Counted from the first letter of the stretch, positions 9,195 through 21,150 are shown. The stretch: DNA of 64,000 bases from Effrenium voratum (GCA_963377175.1 CAUJNA010001591.1:562501-626500), one strand, 5' to 3'. Translations and numbers: made by a program. The notes: a model not told the origin generated them from the letters alone.

Positions 9195-11032
9195 CTCATC
9201 ATCCAGGTACTAGCAGCATCCCTTGACAGATTTGGGTCAACTAGCTGATTTAGAGGTTTCCCTGGATGTATCCTTTCAGAAACCGAATGACCCACAGGAG
9301 TTTTGACCATGGCACATATGGCCAAACGTACCCTGCCAGCCTGGCTTACTTCGTTTGAAGGCGTCCGCATCCCCGAAGGCTGTAGACAATTTCAGCGCAG
9401 GCACTTCAACGGGGCAGTTTGCAGCCAATCCTAGACTTGCAGATTTTCTGGGGTCTTCTTCAAAGTTGCTTCACATTGTAGGGTAGATGTTATGGGGTCT
9501 TCCAATATGCTTCATATTGTAGGGTCGATCATGTATTTAAAAAAAATGAATGACTTTGAGTTGGGGAATGTTTGAGGTTTGCGGCATCATCAAGCCACGA
9601 TGCATTTTCTTTAAGGCTCGGGGGGTATCAATGGGAAAATTGGGAGGATACATACATATATGCAATTGGCAATATATTGGGGCACTTACAGTAAAATGGG
9701 GGGACATAAATTACTCCTAAAGGGTGATTGTTGATTGGTGTGGCCCCGGGCCTTTGGTGGACTCTACAGGTCCAAGGGAAAAGCAATGCAAACCGACCTG
9801 ATCTTCGGCGCGTAAAGGGTATACGTACTGAAGGGAAGGATGTGCAATGGCATAGATTGGTTTTAGAATGGCTAATTTCAGGGAAGCGGCTGAGGGCCAA
9901 GCACAACCGAAGGAGCCATTTTTCATTTCAGCAAGACAACTGCGCATTACAGGTTGCTCTTACCAAGAAGATTGGGTTTTTGGGTTATGATTCGCCTCGG
10001 CGGTTCCCTATCATAAGCTTAGATTTGTTTGTGTCTGGAGAACGTAGCCGCCTACTAAAAGTCTAATTTTCAAGAAATATCACCGAACCACGAGGGTATG
10101 TGTCAAAGTAGGGAGACCGCACAAGTTGTTGTTGTTCACTTGGTTTGCCTTGATTCCAACCAGAGAGTAGCCTCAAAACTACACAGCCACCAAGAACCCA
10201 CTAAGACAAGGTTTCTTTTGTGTGGCGATGCGGACATGTGCTGAGACTCTTGAGACGCATTGCCTTGCCCAAAGTTGACCTGAAATGGGTGCTGGTCAAA
10301 ACAGGGCACCACTTCAAGTTGGCTTGTTCCCTTTTGGATCAGGTCTTCTGGGCAATTGAGTTGTACATATGGAATGCGCGCTCCCGACTTGTTCCTTCAC
10401 GGACACGTCCTACCATGACCCTTCTTTGCTAAGGAGCAAGTCCGGCGCAAAGCTCCGAGCTCTAGGCTACGATCGATTACCTGCAAGTCACGTTTCCGAA
10501 GTTGCAAGATCGTTCAACTCATTGATTATGTCCTGGTTGCAAAAACCGTTGGTGTGTGTGTGTGTGCGTGAGTGTCACTTTGCGTGTTTTGCATTGACTT
10601 ATCTAAGCCAGTATTTTTCCCTTCCGGCTTCTGTTCAATACAAGTCTGATGTGTGTGCATGTCGTTTGAATACGGGGATGTATCAAAACTAGGACCGCGC
10701 AAAAGGTGTGTTTTCTTTTGCCTTCCATTAAATCAGGTGACCATTAGTTGGTGGCTTCGACTGGTGGTTTGGGGATTTGAAAATAGATGCGAAACCCTCC
10801 TTAGCCATCAAATCACCAATCCAAACCACCAATCAGGGGGAAGCTGATTAAAACCAACCGATACCCTCCAAACCGCAGATCCAAGTTAGAATCGATCACA
10901 TCCGATGGGATGGCCGATTCGATCGGCCGCTGGAAAAAAAGCCATGGCGCAGCTTGTTTTTTTTTTGCGCAGCTCAAGTTGGAGAATGGCTTACTCCCTG
11001 CGGTCCATTGAGAATTTCTTCCCTGGAATGAC
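9195..11032. other. No gene; small local duplications
   Basis: The word 'cagatttgggtcaact' occurs at about 9181 and again at about 9224. 'tggggtcttc...gcttcacattgtagggt' repeats around 9448-9525. A (GT)n run lies at about 10553-10566. No domain was recognised in any frame. Confidence 0.4.
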
Positions 11033-11038
11033 CATTTG

Positions 11039-11180
11039 AGTCACGTGCTCAAAACGATTCCGGGCAATTGAAGGTTAGTTTCTGGGCACTCCCAGCCATA
11101 AATGGGTGCGGATATCCGCCTTCTGAATTCTTTACATGGTTGCGGGTAGGCCATGTTAGTACCGGGTTTTGATTGCGACT
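11039..11180 (+). mobile_element. TIR element family F, copy F1
   Basis: The 142-bp element begins AGTCACGTGCTCAAAAC and ends GGTTTTGATTGCGACT, which pair as about 20-bp imperfect terminal repeats. It is flanked by an exact 6-bp duplication CATTTG (11033-11038 and 11181-11186). Related copies are at about 23.6, 49.05 and 53.1 kb. Confidence 0.85.
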
Positions 11181-11429
11181 CATTTGCTTTGTTGTAAACA
11201 AACAGCTCGGAGTTTTGTCTGGCCCATCCGCTCAAGTAAGTGAGATGGTATACTGACCACGGTGTCTGTCAATCCACCCTTGTACGTGTATGTGAGGTTG
11301 GCAAGGATGGTCATGGATCCGTATGCAGCCTGTCGAATGTTGACAACCATGAGATGGATTCCACTAACCATTATTATGGCCCACATAAGGAGTTTAGACC
11401 ATGGCAGAGCCAATTAGCTAGCAAAGTAT

Positions 11430-12026
11430 TCTATTCGCATTGTAGAGTGAGACTCAGATCAGCCCATGTAGAGCAACAGGATTTGTAGGCTGCATGTTTC
11501 TTTTCGAGTAGTTATCTTTGAAGCCTTGAGTTGCACAAGTGCGCGCCCTAGGGATCTGCATAAGTTAAATGAACCAGGGACATTGACGCCGATCCCGCCG
11601 TTGTAGAGGGGAAAAGGCGCATGAGCTCCCTAAACTAAGGATAGATTCCATGACAGGGTTGTTGCTCAAATCAGATATGGGCAATTGAACTACCATAATT
11701 CTCAAAATATAAAAGGGAAAGCCCCAGCAAAGGACCTTCGTCATGTGCGAGCTTGTTGAATCCAGCTTGAAAAGGGTCCGCACTCAGCACGTGAGAAGGG
11801 ACGCCAACAGGGTGTGGGTCGACCCGAACAGTGGAGCCTTGAGTGATGAGGGCCTGAACTTTGAGACGAGTCACGGTGTGAATCGCATCCCAACCAAGAT
11901 CAATCCAACAGTCTGAAAGAGTGAACCACGGCTTCACAGACAACTACTCGAAAAGAAACATGCAGCCTGCAAATCCTGTTGCTGTAGATGGGCTGATTCG
12001 AGTCTCACTCTACATTGCGAATAGAC
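11430..12026. repeat. ~0.6 kb foldback with ~85-bp arms
   Basis: The left arm (11430-11515, 'tctattcgcattgtagagtg...') is repeated in inverted orientation at 11940-12026 with about 6-8 mismatches and indels. The 424-bp interior has no recognised coding content. It could be a larger foldback transposon or a head-to-head duplication. I see no clear target duplication. Confidence 0.8.
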
Positions 12027-12473
12027 GCCTAGGACTAAATAGATTGATTAATTGACCTTGAACTTCTTCTTGTCGGGGCTCTGCCTTTAGCCAGAAAAAT
12101 AATAATTATTGTCCTCATATCGCTGCCCAAAGGATGCGGGCGGATTCTTGTCCCGGCCTTCCATTTTCCTTCCGTCGCTCACACTGGCCCCCGACAAACG
12201 ACGGCACACACACACACAGACACGCCCTGCAACGACACAGACACGCCCTGCAACTGTTCCGGGCTTGTTCAAGACTTAAATGGAACCTCTTCATTCAGTG
12301 GCACCCCGTTTTTGGCTTAGGTCGGTGCTTTCCGTTTTGAACAACAAAATGCCCAAAGGGGCAAGGGGCGCGAATAGTGTTGTTCGTTCCCTGCGGGAAG
12401 TAGGCAAGTAATACGAGGGGCTAACCATCCTTTGTCTTTCTCCTGTCTCACATTTGTTGAACGCGAGGGAAAA
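12027..12473. other. No gene; CA-rich short tandem
   Basis: At 12206-12253 a CACAGACACGCCCTGCAAC word is repeated twice after a (CA)n run. Nothing else was recognised. Confidence 0.4.
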
Positions 12474-12555
12474 GGGAATGAGGGAATGACCCTCATGAAC
12501 CATCCCTTGTGGTTCCTTTAAGGGGACCAATTCCTGGGTTCATTCCCTCATTCCC
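12474..12555. mobile_element. TIR element family M, copy M1
   Basis: This 82-bp element has perfect 15-bp ends, GGGAATGAGGGAATG and CATTCCCTCATTCCC. The interior 'ATGAACCATCCCTTGTGGTT' resembles 35,318-35,365 and, inverted, about 47,485-47,570, so it belongs to a diverged dispersed family. Confidence 0.65.
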
Positions 12556-12582
12556 CGCTGGCCCTGCTGAGCACCAGCGACA

Positions 12583-12709
12583 TACTGTGGATGGACGAAA
12601 TCCTGCACCACTTAAGAAACCCTGGAGTGATGATTCCCCATGTAGATGCCAACGAACAGTGGCTTTTCATGGTTTCTTAGGCGGTGCAGGATTTTGTTCA
12701 TCCACAGTA
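12583..12709. mobile_element. TIR element family H
   Basis: The 127-bp element has 27-bp imperfect inverted ends (TACTGTGGATGGACGAAAT and ATTTTGTTCATCCACAGTA, continuing with CCTGCACC and GGTGCAGG). A further internal pair is AAGAAACC and GGTTTCTT. A partial relative 'tactgcggatggacaacacc' occurs at 37,506. It sits 27 bp from M1. Confidence 0.75.
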
Positions 12710-13718
12710 GCCCACCCCAAAGTACGGAACACATGCCGGAGTCTGGATTCTGCTGAGCCCCAGGAGCTGTTGAAGATCTTGGCTCAGGCATCGAAGCCTG
12801 TCACCATCAGGCGCGGCTCATTTCAGCCGAGGTTGCGCCCTGCGCCCGTTGTTCTTCTTTTTGAGGGGTCTCTTCAAAATCGACTACCGAAAAACGGCGC
12901 CCATTCTTTTTCCCCGTGGCTGCTGGGCGTTTGGGAGTCTATGATAAACTTGCGAGAAGTGAGGGACACGCCAAAGTTCCCGCAAAACACTAGAGGAGCT
13001 CTAAATGTCCCATGCCCTCTTGTGGGGAAACGCGTGGTTTTACCTCTGCCGGAAGCAGCTTTAGTCCTGGTCCACCCAGACCTCCGGTGCCTATGTTCTT
13101 TTTAGAGAGTCCCGAAAAGAGGGTGCCCTTATTCGCTTGTTTTTCTTGCACTGGAGGTTTGGTCACGTCCCCAGTCAGAATTGTGCAACCTTCATAGTTG
13201 AGGCTATTTGCCAACCTATTAGGGTTGGGATCTTGAATTCCCACGCCACGTCGCCCCAAATCCCAAATCGGAATAAGGTGGTGTTGGCTTTTCTTTTTGG
13301 GGCAATTTGGGCATGTCACTCTTCTTGTGAGGGTAGTGGTGTATGGGGATTTTCGGGGCTCCCCTATTGTTGAGACAAACCCGATTTGGGGCTGGGGTTG
13401 GCAGAAATGTGGAACGAGAATTGCACTTGCCCGTTGCTTTGGATATTGTGCGAAGGGTGGCAGGGGTGGGTTGTTCAGATCGCCCTGATACGGGTTCGTC
13501 TCAAAATTGGGAAGCTCTTACGACAGGTGGTTTGCCTTCAATTTTCCTCTAAGCCAACCCCGACAAGGGCACTATAAGTCCCACTTTGGTGATTCAACAC
13601 ATCTCCTGTTTGGTCCATCTCGATAAAGCTTCCTTGGTGTGAGAGTCAAAGGGCCACAGAAGGAATTATGATTTGGTAAGAACCTGGGCGTAGCTCACAG
13701 GTTCCAGTCAGTAAACCA
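12710..13718. other. Mostly unassigned; weak exon-like patch at 12740-12850
   Basis: On the plus strand at about 12746-12850 the frame reads SAEPQELLKILAQASKPVTI. This distantly recalls the helical PQ-L--- motif of the octotricopeptide-like islands at 44-62 kb. The open frame overlaps elements M1 and H, so its full length is not meaningful. The rest of the stretch has no recognised gene. Confidence 0.25.
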
Positions 13719-13824
13719 TGGTTATTGTTGGGACACTTTTGTTACATTTTTGCTTATTGTGGTTTAGTGGGAAACCCCCACTGAACTGCTGTTTTTTTTT
13801 TGTTGCTCTTCCAACGTCAACCAA
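13719..13824 (+). mobile_element. TIR element family A, copy A1
   Basis: It begins TGGTTATTGTTGGG and ends TTCCAACGTCAACCAA, an imperfect 15-bp inverted pair. The centre holds the family hairpin around GTGGTTTAGTGG. This is the earliest of ten family members in the window. Confidence 0.8.
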
Positions 13825-13981
13825 GAAACATTGAAGACCCTTTTGGTCTACTATCCTCAGAAGCCTCAGAAGCATCCAACGACAGGAATCATGCCCTTTC
13901 TTCGGGGGCGCATTTGTTCTTCGTGGTTGAACAGCCCTCCACCCCCTCGAACACGGGCTTTGTAGAGGAACCGAACACCGG

Positions 13982-14088
13982 TCCCCCCCCTTTCTCACCC
14001 CTTTTTTGGTTGGGAGGGGAAACCCCTACTAAAATAGACTGCAGAAAAAGGGGTACCCTTAGTCTAACCTCCCTACTGGAGGACCTAG
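13982..14088 (+). mobile_element. TIR element family B, copy B2
   Basis: It carries the family core with ACTGGAGGACCTAG at its right end, but the left CTAGG is missing. It is flanked by a 9-bp direct repeat GAACACCGG (13973-13981 and 14089-14097). The GT at 13981-13982 and the AG at 14087-14088 would form a canonical intron boundary pair. Confidence 0.8.
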
Positions 14089-14097
14089 GAACACCGG

Positions 14098-15212
14098 TTT
14101 TGAGGGGAAGCAGGCGATTTTGTGTGTGTGTGAATGCTGTGCACAGAGCGGGTGCTTCCTTACCCTAGGTGAAACTAAATCCAGGCAGCCGCGACTGTGC
14201 TCAAGCCCTCTGTGCGTGAAACTTGGCCCCTTGCTTCCAGCTACGATTGGGGAAAAGCAAGGTGGATGAATTCCCTTTTTGGACTGCTTGTTGGTTCTGA
14301 GAATTCGAGGGGAACCATGATGTCAAGCCCAGAAGTAGACTCAACTGTGTACAAGATTCGTGAGGAAGATGCTCAGGCACCCCACCCTCCCCCCCCCGCA
14401 CGTAGACACAACGTGCTTGTGTGCCTGTTGTGTAGCTCTCTCCAGGCTCTTGAATACCCTGGTTAGGTTCGGAACAAGAGGCTTACGCAAGGGAATACAG
14501 GTCTGGGGAGCCTAAAAAAGCCTATTTTTGGTTGCCAAAGTTGTTTTCACCTGATAAACCCTTCGCGCATGTGTTGGAGGTGCAATCCACTTTACAAGAG
14601 ACCCTTCCTGTAGGTTGGACGAGGGAAAACCCACAGATCAAAAGATGGATATGGTCTGGGCAAGTTGGGTCCGAATGAAACAACCATGACACTGAATCCT
14701 TTGATAAAGCAAAAAGGGACTGCTGCACGGAGGACTTGGTCCCAGGTTTGGATTGTACGCCTGGGGTTTCGGGCGCTGCGTTCGGAACAGGGCACAACCG
14801 CTGCCCGGCTGTTCAAACATGCCCTCCTGTCGGGTTTCCCTTCGTTTCCCTTCAAGGCTGTCCATGCCTCCAACTACCCGGCGATCAAGCAAGAATTCTT
14901 AGCAGATGTTTGCAACGTGAGTTACTGACAGGAGGGCCCCCAGTTACCCCAGCTATATAGTTACAACCTACTTCCCAAGTGGGTTGTTTTTGGATCTTTG
15001 GGGTTTCCCATGTTTTGCCCACGTTTTGTCAAGGTCCCAAAGGGTGATCACCAGGAGGCAACCAGGTCCTATAAGTTTTTCCAGTCAGAGAACGGGCGTT
15101 GAAGTTTTTCAAGTGGATTCAACCCGTCTCCTGTTTGCTTCCCCAGAATTTAGCTCCCCTTTTCGGATGTTTGCTTTTTTGGGGTCCCCTTTGTTCTCCA
15201 CAGACCAGGCAA
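14098..15212. other. No gene recognised
   Basis: Several frames of 60-95 codons overlap on both strands around 14.5-14.95 kb, but none has a motif or codon bias I can support. Confidence 0.4.
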
Positions 15213-15217
15213 CAAAT

Positions 15218-15310
15218 GGGTGTCCAAATTCAACCACCAGGGGACCGCAGGTTCTTCGTCCGTTCCATTTACCAGGGTTCCATGTTGGGTACCCATTTTC
15301 GACCCACCGT
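15218..15310 (+). mobile_element. TIR element family D, copy D4 (diverged)
   Basis: It shares the family interior 'ACCACCAGGGGACCGCAGGTT' and 'TTTACCAGGGTTCCAT'. The flanking repeat is CAAAT (15213-15217 and 15311-15315). The terminal GGGTC...GACCC pairing is partly lost. Confidence 0.75.
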
Positions 15311-15315
15311 CAAAT

Positions 15316-16604
15316 CCAGTTTTCGGCTGTCCGAATTCCTCTGCCGAGTCGGGGGCTCAGCGCAGGCCTAAGGAGTCCAAGGAGGAGTTGAAGGAGGCGC
15401 GCGTCGCCCGAAAAATGATCGAGGAACCTTCGAGGGAAACCGGTCCCCTAAGAACCCAGTTGCCCAGCGGTGCCCTTTTGTCTTCTTTTTTTTGGGGGTT
15501 CTGCGGTTCTGGGTTCCGATTCCTTTAAAGTTAAATCAATCAAAAGAAGGATGCCCTCTTGTCCCAAGGTTGCTGCGCATCTGAGCAAACCCTCCATTTG
15601 CTTAACCCAGAGGCTCCTGGCCCTTTCAAGAAATCACCCAGACCCTCCATTGGATACTCCGGGGGTGTTTGGGGGTCTCAAAGCCTGGCTGTTTGAGGAC
15701 CCTAAATCAATCGAAAGCCTCCAGGTTGGTTTAAAGGGAATCTATCACTTCTGGAATTGTGTTTTTGTTTGTTTCTTCCAGGGGGCTCAAGCGAATGGAA
15801 GAAACCCAAATGAAAATTTGATTGATGTCCGGAGGTACCCAGCAAAAAAATGTCCCCCTTTTTTTTACAGGTAAAGCGAGATCATCGATGCGCGGCTAAA
15901 ACAAGCAAGCGACTAGCCGTGATGTAAGTCTTATGTCTGGGCATCCACTTCTTATTTCAAGCTTTGGAAGGATTGGATCTCGAGTGGTTTTTATTGGGTT
16001 ATGTTTGACGCTTGATTTGTGTACCTAAAGGAGCTTAAATGCTTAGAATGGAGCCCTTTTGGCTTTGGAACATGGTGCCCTTTTGGCTCTTCAAAGAACC
16101 GAGGTCCTGCCATGTGTTTTCTCTCCAATTTCGCCGTGGCTTTTCGTCAACGCCGGAGTGGGCAAGATGAGCTGCGACGGGATCGGTTGCGATGTTGGAG
16201 TGCGCTACAAAATCGGTGAAACAATTTGGCCGTGAGACTTAAAATTCACCGCCCCGACTTAGTTTTCACCCGGGGTGAAAGTGGCCAAGTTAGCTTGCAT
16301 GCCAATTTGCTGGGTGCCTCGCAGTATCATGGTGATTTAACTTCAAGGTGGGCGATCGATTATTCCGCTCCCCTTCCTGGAATGATGCTTCATGCCGACA
16401 ACCCCAGCGGGGGAGGGGCCGGAGCTGAGGTCTGTGTGAGAGGATGCCGATTCTGGGAATCAGACGCAGCGTCGGGCCAACCAACTGCGAAAAATCATGT
16501 TCATACCGGTCTCAGGTGCCGAGACAAACATGGACCGCGCATATTAAGCTCTAGTGTGCCCTTCGCCCAATTGGAGGTGTACGAGGGTTTCCTGAAAGGT
16601 AATA
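15316..16604. other. Unassigned, with two exon-like patches
   Basis: At about 15363-15465 the plus strand reads KESKEELKEARVARKMIEEP, a charged helical-looking stretch. A 127-codon open frame (16226-16609, plus) has no recognisable motif and ends inside element G1. Neither patch can be assigned to a family. Confidence 0.25.
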
Positions 16605-16697
16605 CCTAGAGTCTCCATGATCCGAAATAGAAATGGGTCCATGACCCCCACGGGCAATGACCAACCATGTTTATTTCGGGTCAGAAGGAGACTCCGG
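16605..16697 (+). mobile_element. TIR element family G, copy G1
   Basis: It begins CCTAGAGTCTCCATGATCC and ends GGGTCAGAAGGAGACTCCGG, which are inverted. It shares 'GGGTCCATGACCCC' and its overall length with G2 at 22.4 kb. Confidence 0.75.
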
Positions 16698-17548
16698 AGA
16701 CATGCTAACCTTGTCCCCAGAAAGGATTCGAACAAGGACCAGCTTGGGCATTCGGGTAAGGCAAGATGCGGCAAGCCCCTCCACAAGGAATCCCCCAAGA
16801 CTGCAAGCCTGAGGATTTCGTTGCAGGATCCCTTTGAGGATCCTGTATGACATGTTTAAACCAAGGTTGAAGCATAGTTCTTGTTTATGATGCATGTATG
16901 GTGAATCATGCATATTCAAGATCTAATTTTCTCACTCAAGGAACCGCCTGCAACTCAATTGGCAGAGGGTGCGGGCTTTGAAGGGATTGTCCGTGTCCCG
17001 ACTGCTTCCTGATTTAAAAAGGGTCCTAGAAATGGGGTGTATAAGGCTATATATTATTCTGTTGAGTTTAGTATTCGGTGTGTCATTGATATTGTGAAAA
17101 TGCACAAACCATGGCAAATGATAGGGGACTCTCAAAAAAAGCAATACCCTTGGAAAACGGTGGAAACGCTGGAAAACGATGGGACTCAAACTAAGTAGCG
17201 AAACGGCAGCAAGTAAGTAATTTTGACCGTGCCTACATATTATATACATGTATTGTGAATTTATGCATATATATGGTACCCCCCCCAGTACCCAGGTGTT
17301 GTTACATCATGTATCAAAACCATTGGTATTTACAGTGTATTTTGATTGAACTCATGCATTTTCTGCAAGGCCATTTTGTGGACCCAAAAAACCAAAGACC
17401 AAAAAAAAAAAAACGAAAAAACAAATCAATCCTAGCCCCCATCATGGCTGGGATTCTTTGTTTTGTTTTTTTTGTTGTTTTTTTGCTTTTCTTGGTCCAG
17501 GAAAATGTTGCGCAACAAATTCCAAATGTTGCGCAACATTTGCGGAGC
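16698..17548. other. No gene; low-complexity patches
   Basis: There is a purine run at about 17399-17425. 'gttgcgcaaca' and 'tgttgcgcaac' occur close together at about 17508-17540. No coding sequence was recognised. Confidence 0.4.
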
Positions 17549-19837
17549 ATGAGAGGATATGTGAACGTTTGTGAAAGAAGGCATTTTTTGTGTGTGAGAT
17601 GATATGTGAGTCTTTGTGGAAGAGTCAGGGTTACAGTGATTCATAAAATTACAGCAAAAGACAGGAAATATCACCATTTATGTAACACAAACTGTCCCAG
17701 CCATAGCCTGGCTTTATTCTACACAGGGTTCACTTTCCTTGGCAACTCTTTCACATATGCTGCCTTTGTTTCATTGAAAGAAGACATGTAAAAAGACATG
17801 TGTTGGGTGAGAGGATGTGTGAATTTTCTGTGGAAGAGCCTTTGAAACAAGGCATGATTTGTGTGGGAAGATATGTGAGTTATCTGTGGAAGAGTCTTTG
17901 AAACAAGGCATGGTTTGTGTGGGAAGATATGTGAATTGAATTTTGTGTGGAAGAGCCATTGAAAAAGGGCATGGGTTTGGTGAGAGGATATGTGATTCCT
18001 TGTGAAAGAAGGCATGCAACAAGACATGTTTTGGGTGAGAGGATGAAAGAATTGTCTGTAGAGAAGAGTTATTGAGAAGACATGCTTTGTGTGAGATTAT
18101 ATGTGAATAGTCTGTGGAAGAGTCGTTGAAAGAAGGCATGATTTGTGTGGGAAGATATGTGAGTTTTCTGTGGAAGAGCCTTTGAAAAAAGGCATGTTTT
18201 GGAGAGAGGATATGTGAACCTTTGTGAAAGAAGACATGTTCTGGGTGAGAGGATATGTGAATTTTCTGTAGAAAGAGTTATTGAAAAGACATGTTTTGTG
18301 TGTGAGATGATATGTGAGTCTTTGTGGAAGAGTCAGGGTTACAGTGATTCATAAAATTACAGCAAAAGACAGGACATATCACCATTTATGTAACACAAAC
18401 TGTCCCAGCCATAGCCTGGCTTTATTCTACACAGGGTTCACTTTCCTTGGCAACTCTTTCACATATGCTGCCTTTGTTTCATTGAAAGAAGACATGTAAA
18501 AAGACATGTGTTGGGTGAGAGGATGTGTGAATTGTCTGTGGAAGAGTCTTTGAAAGAAGGCATGATTTGTGTGGGAAGATATGTGAGTTATCTGTGGAAG
18601 AGCTTTTGAAAGAAGGCATGTTTTGGTGAGAGGATATGTGAACCTTTGTGAAAGAAGACATGTTCTGGGTGAGAGGATATGTGAATTTGCTGTAGAAAAG
18701 ACTTATTGAAAAGACATGTTTTGTGTGAGAGATGATATGTGAGTCTTTGTGGAAGAGTCAGGGTTACAGTGATTCATAAAATTACAGCAAAAGACAGGAA
18801 CTATCATGCAAAACCACCATTTATGTAACACAAACTGTCCCAGCCATTGCCTGGCTTTATTCTACACAGGGTTCACTTTCCTTGGCAACTCTTTCACATA
18901 TGCTGCCTTTGTTTCATTGAAAGAAGAAATGTAAAAATACATGTGTTGGGTGAGAGGATGTGTGAATTGTCTGTGGAAGAGTCTTTGAAACAAGGCATGA
19001 TTTGTGTGGGAAGATATGTGAGTTATCTGTGGAAGAGTCTTTGAAACAAGGCATGGTTTGTGTGGGAAGATATGTGAACTGAATTTTGTGTGGAAGAGCC
19101 ATTGAAAAAGGGCATGGGTTTGGTGAGAGGATATGTGATTCCTTGTGAAAGAAGGCATGCAAAAAGACATGTTTTGGGTGAGAGGATGAAAGAATTGTCT
19201 GTAGAGAAGAGTTATTGAGAAGACATGCTTTGTGTGAGATTATATGTGAATAGTCTGTGGAAGAGTCTTTGAAAGAAGGCATGATTTGTGTGGGAAGATA
19301 TGTGAGTTTTCTGTGGAAGAGCCTTTGAAAAAAGGCATGTTTTGGAGAGAGGATATGTGAACCTTTGTGAAAGAAGACATGTTCTGGGTGAGAGGATATG
19401 TGAATTTTCTGTAGAAAAGAGTTATTGAAAAGACATGTTTTGTGTGAGAGATGATATGTGAGTCTTTGTGGAAGAGTCAGGGTTACAGTGATTCATAAAA
19501 TTACAGCAAAAGACAGGACATATCATGTAAAACCACCATTTATGTAACACAAACTGTCCCAGCCATAGCCTGGCTTTATTCTACACAGGGTTCACTTTCC
19601 TTGGCAACTCTTTCACATATGCTGCCTTTGTTTCATTGAAAGAAGACATGTAAAAAGACATGTGTTGGGTGAGAGGATGTGTGAATTTTCTGTGGAAGAG
19701 TCTTTGAAACAAGGCATGATTTGTGTGGGAAGATATGTGAGTTATCTGTGGAAGAGCTTTTGAAAGAAGGCATGGTTTGTGTGGGAAGATATGTGAATTG
19801 AATTTTGTGTGGAAGAGCCATTGAAAAAGGGCATGGG
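17549..19837. repeat. Satellite with 56-bp monomer and higher-order units
   Basis: A diverged 56-bp monomer (for example TGTGGAAGAGTCTTTGAAAC through GTGTGGGAAGATATGTGAG) repeats throughout. Four copies of a distinct 155-175 bp block starting 'agagtcagggttacagtg' and ending 'gaaagaagacatg' interrupt it, at about 17621, 18329, 18754 and 19473. Block spacing of about 708, 425 and 719 bp implies a dimeric period near 1.14 kb. Copies 3 and 4 share a ten-base insertion (ATGYAAAACC) absent from 1 and 2. Long minus-strand open frames rich in SSFH and LFH are by-products of the repeat. Confidence 0.9.
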
Positions 19838-19933
19838 TCACGTCCAAGGCGTCTTTCGTCAATGAGGCAAACCTCCTTCCTCTGGTCTCCCAGTGTGCAA
19901 ATCTGAGTGCTTCCGCGGTCAAAGCACATCTGC
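19838..19933 (-). CDS. Possible exon of an unrecognised protein beside the satellite
   Basis: On the minus strand a 96-nt segment reads MCFDRGSTQICTLGDQRKEV and then CLIDERRLG. It is preceded by 'GGTGCAG' (acceptor-like) and followed by 'GTGACC' (donor-like). The composition is protein-like and unlike the adjacent satellite. If it is real, the satellite would lie within an intron of the gene. No family was recognised. Confidence 0.3.
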
Positions 19934-20837
19934 ACCAAGCCCAAAGCTGGGTACCTCGGGGGGGGTAGCATATATATCTATACGTATACACAGACATGTG
20001 AGGTTATAAATCTAGATATACATAAATACATATCAGGCACGCTCCTTCCAGCGCGATTTGTTGTCTCTTTGAAATCTCAATGGGCTTTGTACATGTCCCA
20101 GTGACAAACATAGTTTTGTTGCACTGATACTTTGTGGAGGGCGAAAGGGTGGGCGGGTCCGAATTTCCCACAGCCAGGGGTTGAGACCCTTTTCTCATTT
20201 GGTCCCGGGGAAACAAGCCAAAATCGTGTAAAACTTGAAACCCCCAGCTCTTCGCTGGACAACGGAGGTTGTTTAAGCAGCTGGTGTGACATGTGGCACA
20301 ATTGGCATCACTCGGGTTTATCCAGCCACTTCTGTGATATGTTTGGGGAATCTCCCCCTTTATATGGGGGGATCATCTTTGGGCTTAGGCCCCTTTTTGT
20401 TGCATCACCGTGGATTCCCCACTCCCACAACCCCGACATGTCCAGCTCCGTCAGGAGGCCATCAAGCCGACACCGCCGACGAGGCGACCCAAGCCTCTCT
20501 AGGGCGCCGCACCAAACAAAGCGGTTTGAGTGGTTTGGCCTGGCCGAGACTGAATAAGCCTTATGTCAGGAACACCGACTAGCAGGGATACAAGGGAACC
20601 AGGGATACGGGAGGATTCCCCCGTTTGATGCACCTAAGTTTGATATGGGAAATGCCGCCAAGGCAATTCCCCTTTGACGAGAAACCTCATTGTGCTAAGC
20701 CACAGAAACATCATTGTGCCTTGCTGAGCCTTCGTGTGCTGCGGACCTCACCTCAAGTAAGTGAAGCCAATTGAGCTCACCGGGACTCAAACAACCGAAC
20801 ATAGTGACATTTCAGAGGCTCCCGTTCCGCAAGCCAG
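19934..20837. other. No gene recognised
   Basis: It contains short AT-rich patches (about 19968-20035). GC-rich text at 20430-20540 reads as overlapping frames on both strands without a motif. Confidence 0.35.
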
Positions 20838-21042
20838 GTGGCTCTGCACCCAACACATGTTTCTGCGCGACGCGACTGTCACAAAGTGGGGCGACTTGAT
20901 CAAGGTTCCCTTCTCGGGGTGAGTTTTCATGAGCCCAGGTGGGAAGTTTTCCAGCGGTTCACTGCCACAAAGCCGCCCCCGCGCCTCTTTGATCGGTTTC
21001 TGGACCCTATGCTCAAAACGAATCCGGACCTGACCTTCTCTT
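20838..21042 (+). CDS. Exon-like segment ending at a family C element
   Basis: The plus frame reads WEVFQRFTATKPPPRLFDRF and then LDPMLKTNPDLTFSL, stopping being protein-like exactly where element C1 begins with G|GTGCAT. The opposite strand is also open over the same interval, so strand is not certain. No family was recognised. The junction suggests the element could serve as the following intron, but the reading frame after C1 stops within nine codons. Confidence 0.3.
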
Positions 21043-21150
21043 TGGTGCATTTTGCCTGGATGTTAGGACTTTAGATTTTTGCCAACTCATTGGTTTTCCA
21101 TTAAACTGCTAAAAGTGAAACTTTTAGCAGGGGAGCAGAAAGCAACCGAG
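21040..21150 (+). mobile_element. TIR element family C, copy C1
   Basis: It runs from CTTTGGTGCATTTTGCC to AGCAACCGAG. The hallmark near the right end is the perfect hairpin CTAAAAGTGAAACTTTTAG followed by CAGGGGAGCAGAAAGC. Five other copies are at about 28.1, 42.5, 52.4, 56.8 and 58.8 kb. Confidence 0.85.

Noticed and set aside
16718..16745. Minus-strand TTCGAATCC, tRNA T-loop-like
   Set aside because: The stem bases are not complementary and no cloverleaf could be built around it.
17771..19282. Minus-strand frames of 100-140 codons rich in Ser, His and Phe
   Set aside because: They repeat with the 56-bp satellite in more than one frame and show no motif, so they are by-products of the array.
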